A DNA stretch of 38,036 nucleotides from Desulfobacterales bacterium (GCA_011049715.1 DRHF01000347.1:1-38036); one strand, 5' to 3'; counted from the first letter of the stretch, positions 7,664 to 15,510 are shown. The notes: a model not told the origin generated them from the sequence alone. Translations and numbers: made by a program.

Positions 7664-8290
7664 TTATGGCCGGGCTTCAACCCATCGAACGATATCCGAG
7701 GTCAAGTGCTCCTCTACCTGAATATGCCAGCCGGCTTTCTGAATGTTTTCCATGGTTCTTCTATTAATATTGGCCCCCATTATTCGGACGACAATCGGGT
7801 TGAGCAAATCGAAAAGAAGCCCCATAAACAGATTGCCCGGTCGCATGTGTTCAAGAAGGATAAGCCTTCCACCCGGTTTGCAAACCCGACGAAGTTCTTT
7901 GAGTCCATCCACAGGGTCTGGTACCGAACAAAATACGAATGTGGCAAAAACCGTATCAAATGAATGCTCAGGAAATTTCAAATCCTGAACATCCATCTCA
8001 TGAAAACTTACCTTACTGCCCTCCGATAGACCTCTTTTTCGTGCTTTTGCCAGCATACGGTGACTAAAATCAATGGCCACTGCATCCACATCCTGGGGGT
8101 AATAAGGTAGATTTTTTCCGGTACCCACACCGACCTCTAAAACACGTGGTCCAACCATACGGTCACTCAATCGGGTTCGCCATTTAGCAAATCGCAGCCA
8201 TTCCATCGGCGCTTCCAGCCAGTCATAGATCCAGGCAAGCCGATTATATCTCCTGATGATGTCAAGACGACGGTTTGATGTTTTTTTCAT
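7664..8290 (-). CDS. Class I SAM-dependent methyltransferase
   Basis: A 208-residue Rossmann-fold methyltransferase. Motif I is VLEVGVGTGKN (50-60), the acidic ribose-binding end of strand 2 is VAIDFS, and SFDTVFATFVFCSVPDP is the strand-4 region. The post-motif CKPGGRLILLEHM is typical of UbiE/PmtA-like enzymes. The downstream part (LFDLLNPIVVRIMGANINR) resembles phospholipid or quinone methyltransferases more than protein methylases. The true substrate cannot be assigned. It starts 33 bp after the degP stop and is probably cotranscribed with it. An AGGG six bases ahead supports the ATG at 8290. Confidence 0.85.
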   Translation of the reverse strand: MKKTSNRRLDIIRRYNRLAWIYDWLEAPMEWLRFAKWRTRLSDRMVGPRVLEVGVGTGKNLPYYPQDVDAVAIDFSHRMLAKARKRGLSEGSKVSFHEMDVQDLKFPEHSFDTVFATFVFCSVPDPVDGLKELRRVCKPGGRLILLEHMRPGNLFMGLLFDLLNPIVVRIMGANINRRTMENIQKAGWHIQVEEHLTSDIVRWVEARP

Positions 8291-8323
8291 CGCAGCCCTT
8301 TTCTATGCGGAACATTACGGAGT

Positions 8324-9784
8324 TTACTTCGTCAATTTGACAATCAAAAACCCCGCATTTCGTCTCCATATGAACAGGCTTATCACATCGCCTTTATCGA
8401 TTTTATTTACAGCGCTGTTGTATTCTTCTACTGTATTGACGGGCCGGTGATTGATCTCCTTTATTATATCGCCCACCAAAACGCCGGCCTCAGCGACTTT
8501 GCTTTCCTCTTCGACACCCAACACCAGAACGCCTTCAGCTTCTTTTATCCCGAACCTCTGTGCCATTTCCGGTGTTATTTTCGATACGCGAATGCCCAGT
8601 TCACTTTCCTGTTCTTTCCGGGGCCCTTCGGCAGAAATCTTTATATCGTCTCTTTTAGCAATCACAACTTCAAACGTCTTGGCTTTGCCTTCGCGCAGCA
8701 CCTTTATCTCAGCGGTTGACCCGACGGGAATATCGGCTATTTTTCGAGTTAGATCGCGGGCGTCATTCACCTTTTTTCCGTTAATCTCGATTATAATGTC
8801 TTTTGATCTGATGCCGGCTTTATATGCGGGATCATCCGGAAAAGCGTCAACCACCAATACGCCTTTCCCATCCTCAATTCCATAGTATTCGGCCATCTCA
8901 TCACTGAGCGGCTGAATCCCAACGCCGAGCCAGCCCCGGCTGACCTCTCCGCTTTCTTTGAGCTGTTCAATAATCCGTTTGGCCATGTTTATCGGAACGG
9001 CAAACCCAATTCCCTGGCCGCTGGCGATAATCGCCGTATTGATCCCCACCACCTTACCTGCCATGTTAATAAGCGGACCGCCGCTGTTTCCGGGGTTGAT
9101 GGAAGCATCTGTCTGTATAAAATCGTCATAGGGACCGGAACCGATAACACGCCCTTTTGCGCTGACGATACCGGCCGTTACCGTATGCTCCAGCCCAAAA
9201 GGGCTACCGATAGCCACCACCCACTCACCGACTTTCAATGCATTTGAATCGCCTAACTCAATCACCGGAAGACTATTGGGTGATTCGATCTTGATTAAGG
9301 CAAGATCGGTGTTCGGGTCGCGTCCCACGACCTCTGCATCGAACTCTTTACCATCTTTCAATTTTACCTTAATTTTATCTGCATTTTCGATCACGTGATT
9401 GTTGGTTACGATAAAACCTTTCTTATCAATAACAAACCCGGAACCGAGGCTTCGCTGCTTGAACTCTCGCTGGTCTTGCTCACCAAAAAATTTATCGTAA
9501 AATTCGCGATACGGATCATCCTTTCTCTGGGGGCCAGGACGAAACTGACGGAAGACACGTCCGCCCCCTTTAATGGTTTTGACCGTCCGAATATTGACAA
9601 CAGCGGGACTCACCCGGGCGGCAAGGTCACTGAAACTGCCCGGTGCAACAAGGCTGGCCTCTGTTTTTGCTTCAATATCCGGAAGTAACATATAATTTGT
9701 CACTACAAAAAAGCCGATGAATATCATTACTATCATACTGGCTTTTAACCCTTTGTTTTTTATCGAATTTTTATTTATATTCAC
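8324..9784 (-). CDS. degP: DegP/HtrA-type periplasmic serine protease
   Basis: A Do-family protease/chaperone that degrades or refolds damaged envelope proteins. From the GTG at 9784 it has 486 residues: an N-terminal membrane segment (signal peptide or anchor), a trypsin-like domain with His130 (TNNHVI), Asp160 (NTDLALI) and Ser234 (NPGNSGGP), then two PDZ domains, the usual DegP/DegQ length. I prefer GTG 9784 because AGGAGG lies seven bases upstream; ATG 9790 is only one base from it. The second PDZ domain ends with FLIVKLTK. Upstream lie a sigma-54-type promoter and a pair of palindromes, so stress control through an enhancer-binding protein is likely rather than an E. coli sigma-E promoter. 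It heads the minus-strand run with the methyltransferase. Confidence 0.95.
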   Translation of the reverse strand: MNINKNSIKNKGLKASMIVMIFIGFFVVTNYMLLPDIEAKTEASLVAPGSFSDLAARVSPAVVNIRTVKTIKGGGRVFRQFRPGPQRKDDPYREFYDKFFGEQDQREFKQRSLGSGFVIDKKGFIVTNNHVIENADKIKVKLKDGKEFDAEVVGRDPNTDLALIKIESPNSLPVIELGDSNALKVGEWVVAIGSPFGLEHTVTAGIVSAKGRVIGSGPYDDFIQTDASINPGNSGGPLINMAGKVVGINTAIIASGQGIGFAVPINMAKRIIEQLKESGEVSRGWLGVGIQPLSDEMAEYYGIEDGKGVLVVDAFPDDPAYKAGIRSKDIIIEINGKKVNDARDLTRKIADIPVGSTAEIKVLREGKAKTFEVVIAKRDDIKISAEGPRKEQESELGIRVSKITPEMAQRFGIKEAEGVLVLGVEEESKVAEAGVLVGDIIKEINHRPVNTVEEYNSAVNKIDKGDVISLFIWRRNAGFLIVKLTK

Positions 9785-9902
9785 TTTCATACCTCCTTTT
9801 TTTATTGCAATATATTAAACTGGTTTCTTTGTACCAGGTCGGAAAAATTAGCATTCGCCTATGCTCGGCAAAAAGAGCATTCTCGTTCTCGTATGTCAGA
9901 TA

Positions 9903-9919
9903 TGCAAAGAATATGCCAA
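9903..9919 (-). promoter_or_regulatory. Sigma-54 (-24/-12) promoter for degP
   Basis: The minus strand reads TTGGCATATTCTTTGCA, with GG (9917-9916) and GC (9905-9904) separated by exactly ten bases as sigma-54 requires. The -24 box TTGGCA and -12 box TTTGCA match the consensus well. The start would fall near 9892, about 105 nt before the degP start codon. Two palindromes 87-146 bp further upstream fit enhancer sites. Confidence 0.55.
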
Positions 9920-10005
9920 CTTTACTAAAATATGAGTTATCTATTTGATTTCAAAAAGTTTTATTAATTTGATAAGCAACAAAAAATTGAATATTTCTGC
10001 CGTGC

Positions 10006-10065
10006 TGGATATTTTTTATCCACTCTCGTGACAACCTAACGGAAAATGGGTATTTTATATCCACT
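10006..10065. promoter_or_regulatory. Paired 19-bp palindromic sites (candidate enhancer sites)
   Basis: TGGATATTTTTTATCCACT (10006-10024) and TGGGTATTTTATATCCACT (10047-10065) match at 17 of 19 positions and each contains a TGG(A/G)TA/TATCCA inverted repeat. Their centres are 41 bp apart, close to four helical turns, so dimers would bind on one DNA face. They lie upstream of the sigma-54 promoter for degP at the distance usual for enhancer-binding proteins. They could also serve the rightward promoters at 10236 and 10361. Confidence 0.55.
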
Positions 10066-10235
10066 ATATTAAAATTCCCACGGTATTTCGGTTTAATTTA
10101 AGCCTGTTCAATGTTAAACCCTAATGAGGTCGCTCCATATCAGGCCTCGTAAATGGGGGACAAAACCGGAGACACTATCCACAAGCGGATTTGGCTTTTG
10201 GGGTAATCAGAATGTCGCGGCAGGTTAGTAAAAAG

Positions 10236-10266
10236 TTGACATATCTGATAGGTTATCTAATATAAG
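10236..10266 (+). promoter_or_regulatory. Sigma-70-type promoter
   Basis: A perfect TTGACA at 10236-10241 is followed by an AT-rich -10 region (TAATAT at 10258-10263, 16 nt spacing; a TATAAG overlaps it). It points toward the small secreted protein and the TlpA-like thioredoxin. Confidence 0.5.
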
Positions 10267-10360
10267 CGCATGGCCCGAAAAGCATGGGTACAAATGCACC
10301 TGGAGTACTTTAGCCCATTGTCAACGATCACTCCAGACCGTACTCAACTTGCTTTAAATA

Positions 10361-10389
10361 TTGACATTCAGTCAAATATTATTCATACT
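10361..10389 (+). promoter_or_regulatory. Sigma-70-type promoter close to the secreted-protein gene
   Basis: TTGACA at 10361-10366, a 17-bp spacer, then CATACT at 10384-10389. The predicted start near 10396 lies about 25 bp before the ATG at 10420. Together with 10236 it gives the small gene and the thioredoxin gene two candidate promoters. Confidence 0.5.
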
Positions 10390-10419
10390 ATGTATCACCA
10401 AAAGGACGCTTTCAAACTG

Positions 10420-10701
10420 ATGTTTAAATATAATAAAGCATTTTTAGGAATGCTCATCTTTTTATATCTCTTCTCCGTTTCGATTTGTTCCCCGGACTTA
10501 AACGGTGTCAACGAATCGGCTAAAAATGATCAGGCCCCGCATGTTCACTGCGGGGTTGATCTAAAAACCGATGCGCTCTTGGAGAATCAAATTTCCTCTT
10601 GCCTCGATCTGCCATCGCATTGGCGATTGTTTGCAGGTATCACGGAACCACACCTTCCCGTCCTTTCCTTTTCCATTTTTAAAATTCCTAAACCAGTCTG
10701 A
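10420..10701 (+). CDS. Small predicted secreted protein with HVHC motif, unknown
   Basis: I do not recognise this protein. From ATG 10420 it has 93 residues: a basic start, a hydrophobic signal segment (AFLGMLIFLYLFSVSI), then a short mature part with PHVHCGVDL, SSCLDLPSHW and a Pro-rich tail. His-x-His-Cys and two further Cys (one at the signal boundary) could bind metal or form a disulfide. ATG 10450 preceded by TAGGA is another possible start but would shorten the signal segment. The reading frame extends upstream to 10270, but that part overlaps the promoter at 10361 and looks non-coding. It precedes the TlpA-like thioredoxin gene by 79 bp on the same strand, so its Cys may be a thioredoxin client. 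Function is unknown. Confidence 0.45.
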   Translation: MFKYNKAFLGMLIFLYLFSVSICSPDLNGVNESAKNDQAPHVHCGVDLKTDALLENQISSCLDLPSHWRLFAGITEPHLPVLSFSIFKIPKPV

Positions 10702-10780
10702 TTTGTTTTCCGTTGAAAATCCGGTTTGTTCCATTTACGTTGAGAAATAACTGGCCGCAGTTTCCGGTTTGGAGGGTCAT

Positions 10781-11353
10781 ATGACAAAAAAATTTAAGAC
10801 AATTGTTAACACATTTTCATTGGTTCTGATTCTTTTCTTTTTGAACCCTGTTATTTTTGAGGACCGGGCCGTCGGAAATACCGATTACATGGAAGCCCTT
10901 TCCATGTTTGTGTTGGATGAACGGCCCAAAGCTAAAAACTTTATTCTTCGAGATCTAAATGGCAACCAGGTAAGCCTGGAAGATCATCTGGGAAAAATTG
11001 TTTTTTTAAATTTTTGGACAACCTGGTGTCCACCCTGCAGGGAGGAAATGCCGTCAATGGAAAAGCTCCACAACCGATTCAAAAAGGATGATTTCATCAT
11101 ACTGGCGATTGATCTTCAAGAATCCCGGCAACAGGTGAAGCGCTTTAAAAAACGATTTAAATTGAATTTCACCATCCTTTTGGATTATGAAGGCAAGGTT
11201 GGGTCGATGTATGCCATCAGATCGATTCCAAGCACCTATCTGGTTGACCGCAAGGGGTACTTGATTGGGGGCGCCCTGGGAGCCCGCGACTGGGCATCTG
11301 ATGATGCCATTAAGTTGTTTGAGCACCTACTTAAATTAACACCGGCGCCTTGA
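10781..11353 (+). CDS. TlpA/ResA-like periplasmic thioredoxin
   Basis: A 190-residue membrane-anchored or secreted thiol:disulfide oxidoreductase. The N-terminal hydrophobic segment (about 8-26) is followed by an AhpC/TSA-type thioredoxin fold with the active site WCPPC (Cys83, Cys86) and the cis-proline loop SIPSTY (Pro150). The RDLNGNQVSLEDHLGK region is typical of TlpA/ResA proteins, which reduce periplasmic disulfides, often for cytochrome c maturation or copper-site assembly. I chose ATG 10781 because GGAGG (10771-10775) lies five bases ahead; a TTG at 10769 is in frame but improbable. The last 18 bp overlap the convergent VanZ-like gene. The partner is not identified; the HVHC protein just upstream is a candidate. 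Confidence 0.88.
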   Translation: MTKKFKTIVNTFSLVLILFFLNPVIFEDRAVGNTDYMEALSMFVLDERPKAKNFILRDLNGNQVSLEDHLGKIVFLNFWTTWCPPCREEMPSMEKLHNRFKKDDFIILAIDLQESRQQVKRFKKRFKLNFTILLDYEGKVGSMYAIRSIPSTYLVDRKGYLIGGALGARDWASDDAIKLFEHLLKLTPAP

Positions 11354-11713
11354 TAAAAAATAAACAGTAACCCCGCCAATACTCCCGAGAAGGTTCGCGA
11401 GTGCGTCCATCAGCTCGGCCTCTCTGTAGGGAACAAAATACTGGTGAAGTTCATCACTTATCCCATACAAGCCGGATGAAAGAATGCTGATAATTATCGT
11501 TAGGTTTACGTTGTTTTTGATGCGCAGTGTGCTGTAAGCCCTGAAAAATAAAATCCCTAAAATACCATAGACCACGAAATGGAGGAATTTGTCCATATGT
11601 GGAATGTCTGGAACAGTTTGAGGTGACGGATAGGAGGATTGCAAAAAAATTAACAAACAATAGATGAAAACAGGAAGCCAGTAGTATAAGAGGTATTTAA
11701 ATACACGCGCCAT
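11336..11713 (-). CDS. VanZ-like membrane protein
   Basis: A 125-residue protein with about four membrane segments and the VanZ-family signature residues DKFLHFVVYGILG and ISDELHQYFVPYREAELMDALAN (in pieces, residues 41-50 and 85-107). VanZ-like proteins are small inner-membrane proteins of mostly unknown role; some lower teicoplanin sensitivity. It ends 18 bp inside the convergent TlpA-like gene, an unusual tail-to-tail overlap. It lies 41 bp downstream of the terminator that closes the thrS unit, so it probably has its own promoter in that gap or is reached by readthrough. Confidence 0.85.
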   Translation of the reverse strand: MARVFKYLLYYWLPVFIYCLLIFLQSSYPSPQTVPDIPHMDKFLHFVVYGILGILFFRAYSTLRIKNNVNLTIIISILSSGLYGISDELHQYFVPYREAELMDALANLLGSIGGVTVYFLSRRRC

Positions 11714-11754
11714 GAACTGTTTTAGCCCAAAGGGTTTACAATCGCCGTCTTAAT

Positions 11755-11784
11755 GAAAAAATGGCAACGGTTTTCAGACCGTTG
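11755..11784 (-). terminator. Rho-independent terminator of the thrS unit
   Basis: On the minus strand CAACGG (11784-11779) pairs with CCGTTG (11770-11765) around an eight-base loop, followed by CCATTTTTT. It lies 25 bp past the stop of the 68-residue Cys-rich gene, which supports that gene being the last of the transcript beginning with thrS. Confidence 0.65.
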
Positions 11785-11808
11785 TTGGGTCTGAAGAAGT
11801 TTTCCGGT

Positions 11809-12015
11809 TCACCACTTGGTTGCAGGTCGTCTTTTTCCAAACACTACCCCACACGGCGCATTTTTTGTAACGTGTTTTTTAAGTTTGCCGCACCACAAGG
11901 ACTGAAAGGTACGGCAGCTTCCATCCAAGGCCTCAACCTTTGCAAAATCAGCATATTTGCATTTCAGGTCACACCACTTGATCCGATAGGTGGTGATTCC
12001 CGCGTTATCCTTCAT
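11809..12015 (-). CDS. Small Cys-rich conserved-looking protein, unknown
   Basis: A 68-residue basic protein with five cysteines at 15, 19, 34, 42 and 55, in CDLKC, GSCRTF, LWCGKL and APC contexts. The CxxxC followed by two more spaced Cys suggests a metal- or cluster-binding fold. The overlapping plus-strand frame (11761-12093) looks random by comparison. AAGGT lies seven bases before the ATG, thrS ends 54 bp upstream on the same strand, and a terminator follows 25 bp downstream. That context makes a real small gene likely. No function is known to me. Confidence 0.6.
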   Translation of the reverse strand: MKDNAGITTYRIKWCDLKCKYADFAKVEALDGSCRTFQSLWCGKLKKHVTKNAPCGVVFGKRRPATKW

Positions 12016-12069
12016 CGGTTGACCTTAACAATTTTAAAAATCAATTCTTCAATTATAAATCCACCTGCC

Positions 12070-13989
12070 TTAAGACGCCGGAAATATATCTAGGTCTAGA
12101 CTTCTCTCGTCAACGTGTTGCAGGACCCTTTGAAAAAAATTCTCAAAGGTGATACCGTATCGGACGTTGCCGTCCAGCGTTCTTACCGAAAGGGTTCCGT
12201 TTTCCTTTTCCTTTGAACCGACTGTAAGAATCAATGGAATGTTATTCAGCTGGGCCTCTCTAACTTTTTTGTTCAGGCTTTCGGTTCTGCTGTCCACTTC
12301 TGTCCGCAGCCCCGCGGTTTCAAGTTTCATTTTTACATCATTGGCATAGGGTACCAGATCATCGTTGATGGCCAGGATTTCAGCCTGAATCGGTGCCATC
12401 CATAAAGGAAACCTCCCTGCAAAGTGTTCGATTAGGATACCAAAAAACCGTTCAACAGAACCATAAATGACCCGGTGGATCATGAGCGGACGATGTTTTT
12501 TGTTATCCTTATCGATGTAAGACAGATTAAATCTTTCAGGCAGCGCCATATCGAGCTGGATTGTTCCGCATTGCCAGGTGCGGCCAAGTGCATCCCGAAT
12601 ATGAGCATCTATCTTGGGACCGTAAAATGCACCGTCACCTTCATTTATTCTATACGCCTTGCCGTAGATTTCGAGTGCTGCTCTTAAACCTTCTGTTGCG
12701 GTTTCCCATTGTTGATCCGTTCCAATGGACTTATCGGGTCGTGTGGACAGCTCCAGATGAAATCCGAGTCCGAAAGTGCTGTAAATCCGTTCCGACAATC
12801 TAAGAACGCCCAGGATTTCCGATTCAATCTGGTGGGGTGTCATAAAAATGTGGGCATCATCCTGATGAAATGCTCTGACCCTGAAAAGGCCGGAAAGTAC
12901 ACCGCTTAATTCATGTCGGTGAACAAGCCCGATCTCAGCTGCCCGAACAGGAAGGTCCCTGTATGAATGGGGCTTCATTCCGTAGATAAGCATACCGCCG
13001 GGGCAGTTCATCGGTTTTATTGCATACTCTATACTGTCAACCTCAGAGGTATACATGTTTTCTCGGTAGTTGTCCCAGTGACCGCTCTTCTCCCAAAGGC
13101 CGCGGTTCAACATGATCGGTGTTTTGGTTTCTACATACCCTGCCTTGCGGTGTTCTTCCCTCCAATAAAGAATCAGGGCGTTCCAGATGTCCATTCCTTT
13201 TGGGTGGAAAAAGGGCATTCCAGGCGCTTCATCGTGAAAACTAAATAAATCGAGTGCTGTCCCGATTTTCCGGTGATTTCTCCTTTTTGCCTCTTCTATG
13301 AAATGAAGATAGTCATCCAGTTCTTTCTTGGTAAAAAAGGCTGTACCATAAATTCTCTGGAGTTGGGCCCTGCTTTGATCCGCACGCCAATATGCACCTG
13401 AAACCTTTGTAAGTTTGACCGCCTTGATCAAGCCGGTGTGTGGCAGATGAGGTCCCCGGCAAAGATCGGTGAAATCTCCCTGTTGGTAGAACGAGATGGT
13501 CCCGTCGTCCAGTTCTGAAATCATTTCGAGTTTATACGGCTCGTCCTCATAAAACCGCATTGCTTCTGATTTTGAAACTTCTTTGCGGTGAATGGGTGTT
13601 TTTGATTTGATGATTTTTTTCATCTCTGCTTCGATCTTCGGAAAATCATCCTCCGACACCGCTTCCATGTCTATATCATAGTAGAATTCATCTCCAACCA
13701 CCGGACCAATGGTCAGCTTTGCATCTTTATAAAGGTGAAGAATCGCTTGAGCCAAAACGTGCGCCGCACTGTGGCGGAGGATTTCAAGGGCTTTTGGGTC
13801 TTTGGTTGTAATCAGCCTGAGTCTGGCGTTGCGGCGGATAGTCGTATTCAGATCAACCATAAGGTTATCCACCTCCATGGCCACACAGTTCCGTGCGAAA
13901 CCTTCTGAAACACTTTTGGCCACCTCAAGCCCGGTGGGGGTGTTCTCAAATTGTTTTATGCTCCCGTCAGGGAGGGTGATGTTTACCAT
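12070..13989 (-). CDS. thrS: Threonyl-tRNA synthetase
   Basis: A 639-residue class II synthetase of standard bacterial length that charges tRNA-Thr. In order it has an N-terminal TGS domain (VNITLPDGSIKQFEN), a second-additional-domain editing region with HSAAHVLAQA (His residues that bind zinc for editing), the class II catalytic core with MNCPGGMLIY (zinc-binding Cys) and YRDLPVRAAEIG, and a C-terminal anticodon-binding domain. Motif 2 contains HRHELSGVLSGLFRVRAF. The usual infC-rpmI-rplT neighbours are missing; instead a 68-residue Cys-rich protein and a terminator follow. The start MVNITLP is the normal ThrRS start; only a weak GTGAG is seen upstream. No clear T-box or leader control was found. 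Confidence 0.97.
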   Translation of the reverse strand: MVNITLPDGSIKQFENTPTGLEVAKSVSEGFARNCVAMEVDNLMVDLNTTIRRNARLRLITTKDPKALEILRHSAAHVLAQAILHLYKDAKLTIGPVVGDEFYYDIDMEAVSEDDFPKIEAEMKKIIKSKTPIHRKEVSKSEAMRFYEDEPYKLEMISELDDGTISFYQQGDFTDLCRGPHLPHTGLIKAVKLTKVSGAYWRADQSRAQLQRIYGTAFFTKKELDDYLHFIEEAKRRNHRKIGTALDLFSFHDEAPGMPFFHPKGMDIWNALILYWREEHRKAGYVETKTPIMLNRGLWEKSGHWDNYRENMYTSEVDSIEYAIKPMNCPGGMLIYGMKPHSYRDLPVRAAEIGLVHRHELSGVLSGLFRVRAFHQDDAHIFMTPHQIESEILGVLRLSERIYSTFGLGFHLELSTRPDKSIGTDQQWETATEGLRAALEIYGKAYRINEGDGAFYGPKIDAHIRDALGRTWQCGTIQLDMALPERFNLSYIDKDNKKHRPLMIHRVIYGSVERFFGILIEHFAGRFPLWMAPIQAEILAINDDLVPYANDVKMKLETAGLRTEVDSRTESLNKKVREAQLNNIPLILTVGSKEKENGTLSVRTLDGNVRYGITFENFFQRVLQHVDERSLDLDIFPAS

Positions 13990-14042
13990 TGCATACTCAC
14001 AATAGAACAGGTTGCGGTTCAGATAAATAAAAACAGACTTAT

Positions 14043-14243
14043 CTAAAAGATATGGCAGTCCAGGGTCAAGAAAAAACTGAGATCTTTGTCATGCTCGAAA
14101 TAACAGTCGAAATAATCCCCATCCGGCCAATATGCACAACCACCACTGACAAACGGTTTTCCCGGCGGGGTTGATGGTTTTGGCGGAAACGCACAACCGG
14201 ATAACACCACCAGCAAACCGATCGCTATTAAAACAGATTTCAT
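14043..14243 (-). CDS. Small lipoprotein, unknown
   Basis: A 66-residue predicted lipoprotein with a signal peptide and lipobox LSGC (Cys17). A Pro-rich stretch follows, then GGCAYWPDGDYFDCYFE and a Cys near the end (LDCHIF). Four Cys in total, three beyond the lipidated one, could form a disulfide. Its ATG overlaps the stop of the P-loop kinase-like gene by four bases, so the two are translationally coupled. I do not know a function. It is short but the lipobox and coupling make it credible. Confidence 0.65.
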   Translation of the reverse strand: MKSVLIAIGLLVVLSGCAFPPKPSTPPGKPFVSGGCAYWPDGDYFDCYFEHDKDLSFFLTLDCHIF

Positions 14244-14899
14244 CTCATTTTGTTTAAGAAATCGTTCACCCTAAAGCCGTCTTTACGACGGCTATAGTAG
14301 TCTATCGTAACATCCGCGTATCGAAGATACAATCGTTCCCTTTCAGAAAAAAGTCGCGGATAGCAACGAGCCAACGCCTTCTGGTTGGTTTCATTCGGCT
14401 TTTTGTGAAATACATCCCGCCACAACATGGGGTGGGGGTTGGTTATATATGCGTTTAACAATTGCTTTTGGACTTCAGGCGGGGTAGAGAGAAAAACAAC
14501 GATTGTATTTTGGCAAAGTTTTTCCATTATCTCCCTCCCTGTATAAATGACGCTCCCGGTCGTATCGACAACGATGTGTTCATCCCGGTCGATTTTTGGA
14601 TTCTGAAGATAGAATAGAATTTCAGAAAGGACCTGTTTTTCAAGGGCCAGGTATTTGGATTCGTGCTTCTTATACTGTCGCTCGTAAGGAAATCCCATCC
14701 ATTCGCCCGTTTCAATGTGACGACCATCCGATACGAAGAGCTCATTGGCGAGTTTTTCCGCAATCAACTCATCACAACCAAAACGCCTGAACCCATGTTC
14801 AGCCAGTTTCATAGACCAGTACGATTTCCCCGATCCTGCCATGCCGATTAATGAAAGGCGCATTGGGGGAAACGGCTTTAATTTTTGCTCCATATTCAT
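14240..14899 (-). CDS. P-loop kinase-like protein (shikimate-kinase-like fold)
   Basis: A 219-residue nucleotide-binding protein. Walker A is GMAGSGKS (19-26), and the FGCDELIAEKL region at 38-48 resembles the substrate-binding DxD area of shikimate kinases. VVDTTGSVIY stands at the Walker B position. Length exceeds AroK (about 170), and the SERERLYLRYADVTIDY segment near the C-terminus matches the RxPLY/YxxxAD pattern of shikimate kinase. The substrate need not be shikimate. It overlaps the TfoX-like gene by four bases upstream and the lipoprotein gene by four downstream, so the three genes form a tight operon. Confidence 0.7.
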   Translation of the reverse strand: MNMEQKLKPFPPMRLSLIGMAGSGKSYWSMKLAEHGFRRFGCDELIAEKLANELFVSDGRHIETGEWMGFPYERQYKKHESKYLALEKQVLSEILFYLQNPKIDRDEHIVVDTTGSVIYTGREIMEKLCQNTIVVFLSTPPEVQKQLLNAYITNPHPMLWRDVFHKKPNETNQKALARCYPRLFSERERLYLRYADVTIDYYSRRKDGFRVNDFLNKMR

Positions 14900-15240
14900 T
14901 TTGATGGCAATGTTTTTACAAACGCTCTGGCTTGGCTCAGCAAAGCCTCTAGTTCTTTGTCTGTCTTAAACCCTTTGTCTTCAACCATTATCCATCCCTT
15001 CATGGGTCTCCCGGTAATATCAAAGGGTCTCACAAATGGCAATGACAGGGTCGTGTTTGCTTTTTTCTCTCCCAGACGAAGGATGAGGAAATCTTTATGC
15101 ACACCACAAAACATGTTGCCGTTTATTAAATGGCATATACCGCCGAACATTTTTTTTGCGTCCGTACTTTTCCAGTTTGATACGATTTTCAGAATACGGT
15201 TTTCTATTTTTTCATTGTATGGCATATCGTCAACCCCCAT
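14896..15240 (-). CDS. TfoX N-terminal-domain protein
   Basis: A 114-residue single-domain protein with the TfoX_N pattern: KKMFGGICHLINGNMFCGVHKDFLILRLG, seen in pieces at 29-58, followed by RPMKGWIMVED. Standalone TfoX_N proteins are widespread, and their role outside competence regulation is unclear. The first in-frame ATG is at 15240. ATG 15225 (MPYNEK) has GGGGGT seven bases ahead and is equally plausible. It heads a three-gene run with four-base overlaps (TfoX-like, kinase-like, lipoprotein). No DNA-binding domain is visible. Confidence 0.8.
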   Translation of the reverse strand: MGVDDMPYNEKIENRILKIVSNWKSTDAKKMFGGICHLINGNMFCGVHKDFLILRLGEKKANTTLSLPFVRPFDITGRPMKGWIMVEDKGFKTDKELEALLSQARAFVKTLPSK

Positions 15241-15379
15241 TTTTTCACTATCTCTTTAACGAGAATCGATTTCGGTTTATCCCTCTGAAAAGAGAATCGC
15301 CTATCTTCAGTACCGTAGAGATTATCTTTGTGCATTTTTTGGCAAAAAAATAAATTGAGATATTTTCAATGTCTTCAAA

Positions 15380-15510
15380 TAATTGAATATTTTCTATTGA
15401 ACTGAATATTGAAGGTCCGCCATCGGCGGATCATTTATATAAAAATGACCATCAACAAAGCGGAGAGAAGCGACCTCCACAAATCGTCAATATTCAATCG
15501 TCAATTTTCA
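15380..15510. repeat. Intergenic inverted-repeat block (possible dispersed repeat)
   Basis: Two copies of the 10-base TGAATATTGA lie in inverted orientation (15403-15412 and 15487-15496), with a TCCGCC-ATC-GGCGGA hairpin at 15416-15430 and a non-coding core between. Such a symmetric layout resembles short dispersed elements in related genomes, but no second copy is in this window. The rest of the gap 15241-15654 holds AT-rich sequence and no gene that I can support. Confidence 0.4.

Noticed and set aside
10270-10419. Upstream extension of the small secreted-protein gene
   Set aside because: It covers a good promoter (10361-10389), would put the signal peptide internally and has no ribosome-binding site.
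11761-12093. 110-codon plus-strand frame opposite the Cys-rich gene after thrS
   Set aside because: It overlaps the terminator and the end of thrS and has no ribosome-binding site. The minus-strand frame has the better start and context.
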